A stretch of DNA of 64,000 nucleotides from assembly GCF_036785885.1 (NCBI RefSeq), contig NC_092310.1, positions 1,426,001-1,490,000 of the forward strand, given 5' to 3'. Both the position numbers and the translations under genes were made by a program. A model generated the notes under the pieces. That model was not told where the DNA came from. It was given only the letters and a program-made list of their open reading frames with translations, and did no database searches. Below, piece by piece: positions 38,242 to 49,080 of this stretch (position 1 is the first letter of the stretch; the number at the start of each line of letters is the position of its first letter). Origin of the DNA: Coffea arabica (Eukaryota; Streptophyta; Magnoliopsida; Gentianales; Rubiaceae).

Positions 38242-39647
38242 TGTTGAATGAGAATTAGATTAAAATCTCTTCAAGTCATTAAAGATCACGAATCAAGCTA
38301 TGGGTGTTTTTCTTTCCTTTGGCTGTTTGAATAGTTTGGACTGGTTGTTGATTGGCATTCTCTTCAAGATTTTTGTTCTCATTTTTCTTGTCCATATTCA
38401 CCCAGAAGTCCTTAGTTTATGTTATCCAATTAAGTAGTTGGGGCACGAAATACATTTCACACTTTAATTCACAGATTAGCAGAGGAGGTTTTGTTTGCTG
38501 GGAAAATCCTTAGTGAACTTAGGCTATGGCTTTACTGTAGATTTTGTTATCGTCCAAATAATCAATTTGACATCATATGACATTCACATGAAGCCCAATT
38601 CATGATTTAGACACTATTTAGCACTTGATTTTAAAATACAAAATATAGCTATTTCGGATCTTGCTATTTCATAACATGTATTAGCCTTTCCTTTTTTTTG
38701 AAGGCAAAAATATTTGAATCAAAAGCAGTAAAATAGGTGCTTTTGAATTTATATTTTGCTTTTGAAGATGAGAAGCAACCAAAAAAGTATCCATACTATC
38801 ACTTAGAGTTGAGCTAATATGTGTTTGGATTAATTATTCTATACACTGAAACTGCGTAAACGAGTTTTTATGCGTAACAACTAATTTTTATTTGAATTTA
38901 AAATCATATTTTGCATATATATCATACATATATTAAATGCACAACAAGTGTATATAAGACTAATTTTAGGCAATTGATATCAGCACCTTAAATAGAAACT
39001 CCAATCACCACATCCTTATTATCGTTAAAAATGATATAAACATCCATAGACAGGGGTGATAACCTTTACTATAGATTTGCTCGTGACTACAATTTTGTAT
39101 ATAGGATTGATGTTCTAAGTCCTAATTTTAAGAATTATAAAGCTAAAACTCAAACTTAACTAAATTCTTTTTCTTTTTTCTTTTTCTAAATAAAAACTAT
39201 ATATTGTTGTGATTATATTGTTTATAAGACCATTTGTTCTTTAAATAATCTCATTCAAACAGTATATCAAAGTTATGTTGGTACATTAATTTGTGTGCCC
39301 GGGTTTGATAACAATTATTGTCATAGTAAAAGCGATAACAAAAAAACTTACAGTACAATAGCATCTATTTCTCATTTTACACTTTTTGATAATTGAACAT
39401 ACAAAAAAAAGAAAAGAAAAAAATAAAATATCAAATTACCTTAGCACAAATAATTGAAAAATGAAAACTCTGCAGAGAATAAAAAGAAATAAATATCACC
39501 GATTTGAACTGTGTGATACGTGAATTTTACTTTGGATTTTATAGCTTTTATGGAATTTTAGTAAAATTGAGGTCCTATTTGCGCAAAATCCTGCACTTTT
39601 GCTCTTTAGAAACTCGCTAAATAAAACCCAAAGGGCTAAAACCCCAA
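38242..39647. other. intergenic, AT-rich; right end is the 5' flank of F-box copy B
   Basis: No gene seen. From about 39533 to 39656 the sequence (GAGGTCCTATTTGCGCAAAA, then AAAACCCCAATTTCG) parallels 55560-55710, the 5' flank of F-box copy C. So it is the start of copy B's flank, interrupted by the MULE. Confidence 0.55.
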
Positions 39648-39656
39648 TTTCGCAGA
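39648..39656 (+). repeat. 9-bp target duplication of the MULE, left
   Basis: TTTCGCAGA directly before the left terminal repeat, repeated exactly at 47043-47051. Nine bases is the Mutator superfamily hallmark. Confidence 0.92.
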
Positions 39657-39936
39657 GGGCAAATCGCCAATTTGGTCCCTAAACTTTTTCACTTGAACCA
39701 ATTTAGTCCTTCACGGTTTTTTTTCACCAATTTAATCCTCAAACAATTTTATCGTGTCCAATGTAGGACTTTTTGGGCGGCGCCACCACATTTTATGTAT
39801 TTTCCACGGCGGACCAGGGGTATAATTGGAATGACAGGTATAATTGTCTAAACACCTTGACTAGAATGGCAGCTCTGTCACGATAAGCAAAAGAAACCCC
39901 TGCAAATCGACTTCTTCAGAGCTCATAGGAATTAGG
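39657..39936 (+). repeat. left terminal inverted repeat of the MULE, 280 bp
   Basis: GGGCAAATCGCCAATTTGGT...CATAGGAATTAGG. Compared base by base with the inverse of 46763-47042, I found no mismatch. It probably holds the promoter of the GRF gene, whose ATG is 54 bp inside. Confidence 0.93.
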
Positions 39937-39989
39937 GCAGAAACTTTGACAAGCAGAAACTGAGGGAGAGACTTCGACAAGCAGGTGAA

Positions 39990-40612
39990 ATGCAATCAAG
40001 CAGAAATTTCGACAACTCCGCCTCAAGTTTATGTAGCAGCCAACACTCAAATCTGGATAGCCGAGTAAGTGGGCATTCGACAGGGGTGAAGGGAGAGAAG
40101 GTAGAATTCTACAATGGGAATGAAGCAGTAATTTGCCATTGCCGTGAAGAATGTAGAATTGTAACTTCATGGACATTGGCGAACCCAGGCAGAAGATTTC
40201 ATGGATGCATAAATTATGGGGTAATTTTTACAATTAATCACGACATATCACTTGTATATTTTGATGTATTATATAATTTACTACAACTAATAGCTGGAAT
40301 TAATGGTTATTGTAGACCCCAAAAGCCTGCAATTATTTTCTGTGGTATGATCCACCTATGCAACAGATGACAAAAAATATGATGGCGAAAATTTTGAAGA
40401 ATTTGAGGAAAGCTGAGGAAGAAAATAATGTCATGAAAATTGAAATGTGTAAGCTTGAAGAAGAGAACAAGGTGCTCAAAAGTGAAATTAGGAAGTTGAA
40501 AGCAGCAAAGAAGTGGCTAATGCTGGTCGTGATTTGCATATGTATTATGGTTATTGCTGTACTATTACCCAGTGGCAATGAAAGGAATGGCAAGTTAAAA
40601 ATGCTACATTAG
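39990..40612 (+). CDS. GRF zinc-finger, coiled-coil, membrane-anchored protein of the MULE, 2 exons
   Basis: Exons 39990-40220 and 40316-40612 join in phase 0 (GT-AG) to give 175 aa. A Ser-rich N-terminus leads into a GRF-type zinc finger: C49 and C51, the SWTLANPGRRFHGC core with C73, and C82 followed by NYFLWYDPP, which exon 2 supplies. The splice thus restores the finger. Residues about 103-140 are Lys/Glu heptad-like (EEENNVMKIEMCKLEEENK) and probably form a coiled coil. Residues 144-161 (WLMLVVICICIMVIAVLL) are a single membrane segment with a short basic tail. GRF fingers bind single-stranded nucleic acid in proteins such as APE2 and TOP3A. The role here is unknown. Position just inside the terminal repeat suggests an accessory gene of the transposon; a captured host gene is the alternative. 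Confidence 0.82.
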
Positions 40613-40802
40613 ATCTTCCTGTATGAAGTTAGAAGTTGAGTAATTGCTTCATGTAATTTGAATGTTGTAATGTTGGAATGTAGACATGGGTGTATGGAAC
40701 ATGTTTATGCATGAAAATGGAGGAGTGGGTGAATTCTTACATTGTGATGAAAAAAAAAATGATTCTACAACGAGGGCGTATTGTGAATGATTTTCTGGAA
40801 TT

Positions 40803-40930
40803 GGGGTCTTCGCATTCTCAGAATGCGAGCTCATTGAGCTCGCATTTTGAGAATGCGAGCTCAGTGAGAGCTCAACATCAGAATGCGAGTTCAGTGAATG
40901 CGAGCTCAGTGCGAGCTCGCATTCTCAAAA
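40803..40930. repeat. cluster of GAGCTCGCATT/AATGCGAGCTC hairpins, left
   Basis: From GGGGTCTTCGCATTC onward, at least five 10-14 bp palindromic arms of the type CGCATTCT...AGAATGCGAGCTC alternate. The start GGGGTCTTCGCATT is inverted at 41897-41910. Confidence 0.8.
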
Positions 40931-41152
40931 TGAATCCAAAGTTCAGTGGTGTGAGCCCATGTTAAGTAAGTCATACGAATTTGGTTCAATGCTTGGTTCA
41001 ATGCTTCAGAATTTGGTTCCATGCTTGAGGCATCTTGGAAATTGGCTTTTGATGTGTGCTTTTTTGCTTTAGAACTTAGTCTGAACCTTTACTGCTCCTT
41101 ATTTGTCTATACTTGAACTCTTGCCGCATAGCTATAATGGTAGTTAAATTAA

Positions 41153-41727
41153 GGGATAATTTCAGAGCAATGTGGTACATGTTTACAAGCAAGCAGGTTA
41201 AAATCCCGCCTGCATAATAACACTGAAACCCGCAAGCGGGATTCTGTGTTTTTTCTATTTCAAGGTTAGCTCGCATGCGGGTTAATGTTATATTTGAACG
41301 CGAGAAGAAAAAATTGGTAATTAGGCTCTTTGGGCATTATAAGTAAATATTTAAATTAATGGCAGTTTTATTACACCAATATTATTGTATTATCATTATT
41401 ATGATTATTGTATTATTTCTTATGCAAATATAACATTTAATTATTTAAATTTGATTTTATTTTTACAATTTATAAAATTTTTATCACTTATATAATATTT
41501 TTAAAACCCTAATACATCTAAATTTGATTTTATTTTTCAAATTTATAAGATTTTTATTTAAAAAAATGGGATACGGATAAGATATCCGGTTGGTTCGATT
41601 TGCATAGGTGAATATGAGAATATCCGAATACTCTTTAAACCCGCATGCGGGTTTAAGGAGATTATGGCAACTCTCTGACACACTAGTTACCCGTCCAACT
41701 CTCAGGGGAGGTTTCTGAAATTATCCC
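41153..41727. mobile_element. MULE-type MITE with 9-bp duplication
   Basis: Termini GGGATAATTTCAGA at 41153 and its inverse ending at 41727. The flanks TTAAATTAA at 41144-41152 and 41728-41736 are identical 9-mers. 575 bp, no coding. It also contains inverted CCCGCATGCGGGTTTA phrases. It is nested inside the larger MULE. Confidence 0.85.
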
Positions 41728-41783
41728 TTAAATTAATTGAGATACTTTCTTTTGCTTTAAACCATTGCAAAAAAAATTGAGAA

Positions 41784-41905
41784 GAGCTCGCATTCGTGGA
41801 ATGCGAGCTCAATAACCAGAGCTCGCATTCCACGAATGCGAGCTCTTGTAAGCTTGCATTTGTGAAATGCGAGCTCATTGAGCTCGCATTTCACAAATGC
41901 GAAGA
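41784..41905. repeat. cluster of GAGCTCGCATT/AATGCGAGCTC hairpins, right
   Basis: Counterpart of 40803-40930 in inverse order. The right boundary AATGCGAAGACCCCC mirrors GGGGTCTTCGCATT. Individual arms pair almost perfectly, for example CGCATTCGTGGAATGCG. Confidence 0.8.
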
Positions 41906-42500
41906 CCCCCCTGACGGAAATTAAACCTAAAATCACCCTTTTTGTAGAATTTTTTTAAAATTCATCACAAAGTTGGAAATTTCTCAACATTGTCTCGAAT
42001 GATCTTTTTGTAAATTAATCGAGAGATTTTGTCAGTTGTTGCTGGGCACATTTACTGAAACGAAATCGCTATAAAATGATTGAGAGATTTTGTCAGTTGT
42101 TGGGCATATTACCTTGAAAGATGTCTTTGTTAAAATTTAACAGAAATTCACCTCAAGTTGTATAAAAAATTTGACAGCATTTCATCCTATATTTCGATAA
42201 TCCCTACTCGCACAAATACCCCATATAAACTGCTAAACAACAAGAATTCAGTCAAAGTAAATGGTATAGGAAGAGTGCGAATACAAGTTCATAGTCATCA
42301 ACATAGGTGCGACATTCCAATATAGCAGGCTGAATTTTACTTCAGCGTTGAATTCGTTTTAGACAAAATGCAGCCCATCAAATGTACAAAACAGAATCGT
42401 ATTGTTAATCCAATTATATCCATTGACAAAACAGAAGCTCTTAATGTACAAAACGGAGCATATCCCACAAAATAGAAGTCTGCTGTATTCCCAAGCTCCA

Positions 42501-45500
42501 TTAACTTGACTGGGCGACATTATCATCTTCTTCATCCAACAGCCTATGTGCCTACACAAATAAAGGCACATGTCAAAAGCCATAAACAGTCTCGTTTTAA
42601 GTCGTCAAAATCATTATCCAACAAATGTGCAAGACATGCTGTTTGTTTCTGTTTGAATTACTTGAACTTACTTTCTCCTTTTTCCTAGTCATTTTTCCCT
42701 TTGATGGAGGGAATGGACCAAAAACAGTCATAGCAGCCTTTCTTTTTCTCCATGCTTGAGCTTGCCAGGTTGCACATGTTTGCCGGTTATGTCCTAAGCC
42801 ATGACAGAAGGAACACTTGGTGAATTTCTTTTGCACTTCAGGTAGTTCTTCTTGACCTGATGGCTGTAAATCAATAACCTCTTGTTCATCTATAACAGCC
42901 TGTGCTTTATCACCTGACCATGAAATAAATTAAAACAGGTAACAAGTACAAGAATAAAATTATCATGAACTACATGGAAAAATCCTAAATTGCTGACCAC
43001 TTGGAACATCTGGCATTGAGCTAGATTCCAGAGGTACTTCAGTTGGCTCCTTCCCGAACACTTGATCTGTACACATCAAAGCATCATTAGTTAAGTATTA
43101 CACCATAAATCAGTGGATGAGGGATAGGTAAAATTACCAGATTTTTGGGGCAATTCACATGGTGCGTTCTCCCTTGTTCTGAGATTTTGTGGACAAGTTC
43201 TCTTGTTATGGCCAAGTGCCTTGCATTTGCTACACTTGTTGGAGTTGGACGGTGGTGGCCTTTTATTGGTAGATGCACCAAGTTCATTAGAAGGTACCAG
43301 CAGTGGACACTTTCTCACTGTATGCCCCTTTTGATAGCATTTTGTACATGTCATTCTAACAAGGCCAGATCTAGAAAGTTTGGTAACCCCCTTCGAATTA
43401 GGCCTAGGCTCTTCTGGTTCCCTTCTTCTTACTTTTTTTGGCCGACCAGGTAACTTCAACGTCAAGGGTGGTAAGACAGGATCTTTATCCGATTGCACCC
43501 AAACATTTGGCCCACTCAAAGGAGCAATTGCTGGCTCATAAGCCTTCAAGTAATTGTCTCGCGAATAGTAATGATGAACAAGGCTTTCTGGCTCTTGACC
43601 TATTAAAGAAATACAACAAATCACATGGCAGCATGGCAATCCAGTCAACTCCCATCTCCTGCAACTACAAGTCTGCTGCTTTAAGTCCACCACATGTTTG
43701 CCTCCATACATATGTGTAACCTCAAATTTATCTTGATCAGACCATCTCGCGATGTTTGCAGCTGCTTCTGTTTTTGCCTTCTCCAGTTTCTTTTGAATTT
43801 TTGGACAGATCTTATCACTCCTCTTCTTCATCCACTCCCTTTTTGTACGAAGCCTTTCCATTAGATAGATTCTGATAGTCTCAAGCATTCCAAGGATTGG
43901 TTTTTCCCTTGCATCCATTATGACCGAATTAAAGCTTTCACATAAATTATTAAGGAGAATGTCACACTTGGCAGCCACTCGAAAATGTGATCTTGACCAG
44001 TGATAGGGAGAGGTGTTGTTATTTAACCACTTCCAAGCAGCTACATCATAATCCCTTAAACACTCTATATGATTTTCGAACATCCTCATGTATGATGACC
44101 TTGCACATGTCCAAAATCTTTCCTTCAATGCTTCACCCGGATGATTTTTTTTGAAATTGTTGTGCAAGTGCCTTACACAATGTCTGTGTTCAACATTTGG
44201 AATGGCTTCCTGAATTGCAGATCCTAAACCCTGCAAAATAGACAAATGCAAATTCAGCACAATCAGTAAGCATTCATATATATGTAATAAACATATATAA
44301 ACAATGTCAGTTGATCTTATTCACCTTCTGTCTATCACTTATGAAGCTCCAATTTCTTTGATCATTGATGGATAGGTCATATTTCAAGAATTCAATAAAC
44401 CATTTCCACGACCTCTTATTTTCTGCTTCAACTACTGCATATGCAACTGGATAAACACAGTCATTTGGATCTATCCCAACTGCAGTTAATAACACACCCG
44501 GATGTGGACCTCTCAAGTGGCAGCCATCAACTCCAATTATCTTCCTACAACTAGATTTAAATCCTCTCTTCAGTGCCTCGAAGCAAATGTAAAGTCTCTG
44601 AAATCTTTGTTTTCCAGAATCTTTATCTAATGTAGTTTCCATGAACACTGTAGAACCAGGATTTGCCTTCATTAGTTCCTCACAATAATCCCACAATCTG
44701 TTGTACTGATCTTTGTAGCTCCCATGGATCAAAATTTTTGCCTTCATGAATGTCTTATAAACTTGAGGTTTAGTTATGTTTACATTTAGTTCTGCATGTA
44801 CCTTATCCTTGAACTCAGAAACTGTTATTCTCTTGTTCATCCTTAGGAAGTCCACATATTTTCTTGCTAAGAAACCTGAGGTAGCTCTCTTGTGGTAAAA
44901 GGTCCTGCCACATGTGTGTGCTGGACCCATTGTCTTGATTGCAATGGAATCATCACCATCATCAATTTTAGAAGCAAACAACATCCACTTACAATGTTCA
45001 GCTTTGCATTTCACCCTCATTCTATGCTTATCATGCTTCACCCACTTTATATCCTTCCCCCATTTGACTGCATAATTGTCAACTGCCATCTTGAATAGCT
45101 GCTTATCATCAAATTGTTGACCAACATGAAATTTTGGATCATTCATGTCCATTTCTGGTCGGAATCTGACCAGTTTGGGTTTCTTCCTTGTGCTATCTTC
45201 ATCGGAGGAATCAGTCACACTATTTAGCTCATCTGACACCATCGAATCAGATTCCTCATGAACTGGAATCTGATCTCCTTCATCAAGGTGTAGGTGTGAA
45301 TTAGAAGTTGCCTTGACTCTGATTTTTTTTTTATTGGGTGCTGCTGCCTGTCTTGCTTCTTTCTTTGCCTTTCTGTTTCTACTTTGGCAATTTCCTGTTC
45401 GCACTTTATCCATTACAGCACCTAACTCCTGATATGGAGGCACAACAGAAGTTTGAAAAATGACATCATCATCATCTTCACTGAAATCATAGTCACTATC

Positions 45501-46720
45501 ATGGAACTTTTCACCCTCCATTCAGTCTGAGTTTACAGCATCATTAGCCTCATCCACATCACCTTGTTCTACTTCAGCAGCCTGACAAGTTTCCTGGTTC
45601 TTCTTCTCAAGCTGGCTCATTTTCTCCAGGTGAACAGGAATTTCCTCTATATCAGCAACATCAACATCCTCAAATGTTATGTCTACAAAGAAGTCATCTT
45701 CTTCTTCTATTTCGGTTGCATTACAACTGTTTGATGCAACTGCACTCTCACATTTACCATCTATCAATCTAATGTGAAACTCAGAAACAACATAAACTTT
45801 TGCTTCTCCATTTTGCTTGCCTATACAAGCCATGTCAGTTGCCGCATCATCAGAATCTATTTTTCTCAACACAAGTGCACCACCTTCAGTTGGAATTCTA
45901 TACATCATTGTTACATTTGCAGGATATCCAAGATAATAGCAAAAGTCAGATACAATTGCTCTATTCACTCTCATGGCAATGACACCTTCAAAACTTTCCA
46001 TGCTGCCCCCCAAATATTGCTCTATGGGTTCTTTAACATATACACCCCCATGATAGATTTTCAAAGTAAAAAATTCAACCTCTTGTCCTGCATTTTTTTA
46101 AACCACAAAAAAAGACTTAATTAATAACAACATCCGGGTGTGTTATAACCACAAAAGCCAGATCTGGGACCACATCAGAACATTCAAGTGTGCAGTTATT
46201 TTCCTACTACTTTGTCTCACTTTTTAGAACATGAAAACAACAGCACACTACATTTTAGAACTACAGGGACCACATCACCATTAAAAAAATTCAGTTTTAA
46301 ATATAGCATATTTCACCATCCCCAGATCTGCCTATGACCCACGCATAAGACATTTTTAAAAAAACACGTCAACCCCACAATGTACCATATTCCACTAATT
46401 AACCGCCCACATGCTTAACACTATCATTAAACAGAGAAGAAAATGTTCAACTACTTCAGCCCCACAGACAACGACAAAGTACAAACACATTAGCTTTAAC
46501 ATTCTGATGAAAAGGTTAAACTAACATGCAGCTGCTCAAACATCAATGAAAAGGTTAAACTAACATGCAGCTGCTCAAACATCAAACAAGCATAGCAGAA
46601 AATGTTCAGCTAAGTAAGATCTAGTTAAAGCTTACTGGATAGTGTTGCTGCAACTGCTTCCTTTTCACCATCCTTGTCGCCATCGACACCTTCCATCATC
46701 GAAGACACGGATCTGCTCAT
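42501..46720 (-). pseudogene. MURA-type MULE transposase, 6 exons, one in-frame TGA
   Basis: DDE transposase of the element. Exons 46720-46636, 46087-44325, 44230-43138, 43066-42998, 42913-42672 and 42551-42501 keep one frame (1101 codons with the stop). A single TGA lies at 45524-45522; an ATG follows it at once. Before it is a plant MULE N-terminal PB1-like domain (KIYHGGVYVKEPIEQYLGGS) and an acidic linker. After it come the MuDR DNA-binding domain (FHVGQQFDDKQLFKMAVDNY) and the catalytic core: about D549 in GVDGCHLRG, D613 in FISDRQKGL and E714 in NNLCESFN. Next are a SWIM finger (CSCRRWELTGLPCCH) and three CCHC knuckles (CTKCYQKGHTVRKC, CSKCKALGHNKRTC, CSFCHGLGHNRQTC). The TGA could be a recent lesion, a reinitiation site or an assembly error. 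Without it the protein would have about 1100 aa. Confidence 0.85.
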
Positions 46721-46762
46721 CTTCTGTTGGCAATCACATTTTCTTACATTTTGATCAGAATG

Positions 46763-47042
46763 CCTAATTCCTATGAGCTCTGAAGAAGTCGATTTGCAGG
46801 GGTTTCTTTTGCTTATCGTGACAGAGCTGCCATTCTAGTCAAGGTGTTTAGACAATTATACCTGTCATTCCAATTATACCCCTGGTCCGCCGTGGAAAAT
46901 ACATAAAATGTGGTGGCGCCGCCCAAAAAGTCCTACATTGGACACGATAAAATTGTTTGAGGATTAAATTGGTGAAAAAAAACCGTGAAGGACTAAATTG
47001 GTTCAAGTGAAAAAGTTTAGGGACCAAATTGGCGATTTGCCC
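46763..47042 (-). repeat. right terminal inverted repeat of the MULE, 280 bp
   Basis: Exact inverse of 39657-39936 by eye. The transposase ATG lies 43 bp inside, so the promoter is probably within this repeat. Confidence 0.93.
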
Positions 47043-47051
47043 TTTCGCAGA
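47043..47051 (+). repeat. 9-bp target duplication of the MULE, right
   Basis: TTTCGCAGA, identical to 39648-39656. Confidence 0.92.
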
Positions 47052-47403
47052 TTATGCCAAGAAAGAAAGAAAGAAAGAGTCTGCGAGAAAAAAGAAGCTG
47101 AAAATTTGCCAAAAAAAATGAGGAATTGATGTCGAAGAATGTTGAGCAGAGCAGCTGAATCCAGGGATTCTCTGCAGCTAGCGGACATTAGGGATTTCTT
47201 CCCAACGCCCAAAAATGTTCATCCCAGGTGTTATCTCTGTTGAACTTGCTTTTTAATATTGCATAATCTGATATTAGTTGGAGTTGCATTCGATTTCTAA
47301 GCTACTTTTACACTCTTCTTGAGGACAATTCGAAAACCCGATTTGGGTATTTATTTTATTAATCAGTTAATTGGGAGAGATCAAGATCAGGAAAATTTGT
47401 GTC

Positions 47404-49080
47404 AATGGGAGGGATCAAGATCAGTGACCTTCCAGATGATCTGCTCTGCCATATTTTATCTTTTCTTCCCACAACCAAAGAAGCCGCTGTTACCTCTGTT
47501 TTGTGAACCCGAATTCGATTTTAATCCTCGGAACCATGTGAATGAACTCCCTGATAACAGTGATGAGGATGCCCGTGATCGCCTGTTCTCTGATTTCATA
47601 AGTTTTGTCAATAGACTGATTCTGCTAAGGAATGGGAATCGTCCAATAAGAAAATTTGAACTCTTTCTTTTGGCGGTTGAGGAAAGGTTTCGGGTGGCGT
47701 TTGACTCTTTAATTAGTGCTGCACTTTCTTCCAAGCTTCAGGAACTTAAGTTTTTTGTGGATTATAATCGGGGTCATTACAGTCCACGCTTATCTCCTGA
47801 GGACGTGAATTTTACGTGCAATACACTAACTTGTTAGAAACTACACTGGGAAGTAAATTTTAGAGTCCCCAAGTCAGTTTCTTTACCAAACCTTAAGGTA
47901 TTGCACTTGGAACAATTCGAATTGGTCGATGGGGATTCCATTCAGAAGCTTATTCGTGGTTGTCCTTTGCTTCAAGAACTAGTGGTGGATTGCATTTTGG
48001 ACCTTTCCCGTGCTGAGGATAGAAGTATTTGAATTGAAATTCTTGATATTTCTAATCCTTGTATGGAAACTCTGAAGCTGAGACTTAGTTCCTACCATGT
48101 GGATACTACTGTTCTTGTGGAGTCCAACACTCTCAGGAGTTTGGACCATGAATATTTCAGTGCGTCATTCTCAGTCATCATAAAATCTTTATCAATGCCC
48201 CAAATCTCAGACATCTGGCATACAAAGGTGTTGCAAATGGACTAGACATCATTCAAGGCTTGAACTCTCTTGTTAGAGCTAAATTACTCATTTCGCACTA
48301 TGATCTATTAGTGCCACATGTTGTGAAGATACTCAATGGGGTGCAAAGCGTGGAATGGCATTGTTTGTATGCGTACATTCCAGATGTATGCCTTTTCTAT
48401 TCTGAACTTTAACTTCTTCCTGACTTTAAAGTTTTTCCTTTGAGTTGTAGAGTTATTGGAACTGCATACTTCCACTCACAAATGATGAAAATTTTAATTG
48501 CTATTTCTTTCGTTTTGTGTGAAGGCTCTTTATGATTCTGGGTTTTCCTTGCCCACTTTCAAGAATTTGATCAGCTTGGTGTTGGTGGCACATACCCAAA
48601 CTGATCATGATTTTAAGATAGCCTTTGACCGCATCCATTCCTGGCAAATGGTACAAAGCTTAATTGCAAGTGCACCCCAACTGATGAAGCTTGTCTTTGA
48701 TCAGGTGTGTCATGCTGAAAATGTTTTATCATGAACTAGTATTGCATTCAGTGTTCCGTTTTAATCCTTTTTTGTACTGCAGGTGATTTGGGATGATAAC
48801 ATTAAAGAAGACGAATTTGAGGTGCTATTGCCACAGCTTATTCCAATATGTTCCATTTTACATCTCAAGGAAATAGAAATTTCAAAGTTGAACGGGAAGG
48901 AATATGAATTCAAGCTAGTTGAGTATCTTTTACAAAACGGGCAAGCTTTGAAAAAGATGAATTTTGGTGGATTTTTAGAAGCCCCAGTTTGCAAATGAAT
49001 ATTGTCATATGGGAGATCTTCTGAGGATTGCAAGGTTTTGTTACCTGAAGCTAAATCAGTTTGTAGTTCTGATGAGTACT
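47404..49080 (+). pseudogene. F-box/LRR pseudogene, copy B
   Basis: Starts ATG GGA GGG with a good F-box beginning (ISDLPDDLLCHILSFLP). After about 32 codons a deletion of the KRWRYLF region joins TSVL to a TGA and a shifted frame. Homology continues with FISFVNRLILLRN, a TAG near 47836, LPNLKVLHLEQFEL, GCPLLQEL, a TGA near 48030, a third frame, then the exon-2 part (ALYDSGFSLPTFKNL, 48525-48705) and exon 3 (VIWDDNIKEDEFEV, from 48784) ending near 49080. Intron positions match the intact genes. Several stops and frameshifts make it non-functional. Its 5' flank is split by the MULE. Confidence 0.85.

Larger units (their letters stand above)
40613..42500. other. MULE inter-gene region
   Basis: Lies between the 3' ends of the two convergent genes. 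It holds two clusters of GAGCTCGCATT hairpins (40803-40930, 41784-41905), a MITE between them, and near 42010-42105 two imperfect copies of ATTGAGAGATTTTGTCAGTT. No protein-coding potential seen. Confidence 0.6.
39657..47042. mobile_element. Mutator-like transposon, 7.4 kb, with two convergent genes
   Basis: 7386 bp bounded by 280-bp inverted repeats (39657-39936 and 46763-47042) that read identical, with the perfect 9-bp duplication TTTCGCAGA. It carries a GRF zinc-finger gene reading inward from the left repeat and a MURA-type transposase gene reading inward from the right repeat. Between them lie hairpin-forming repeats and a nested MITE. It interrupts the 5' flank of F-box copy B. Identical ends and exact duplications point to a recent insertion. 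Confidence 0.93.

Noticed and set aside
40803-41905. CRISPR-like array of short repeats
   Set aside because: Units are palindromic arms without unique spacers, in plant transposon DNA.
39657-47042. Whether the 280-bp repeats could be LTRs
   Set aside because: They are inverted, not direct, flanked by a 9-bp duplication, and enclose a MURA gene.
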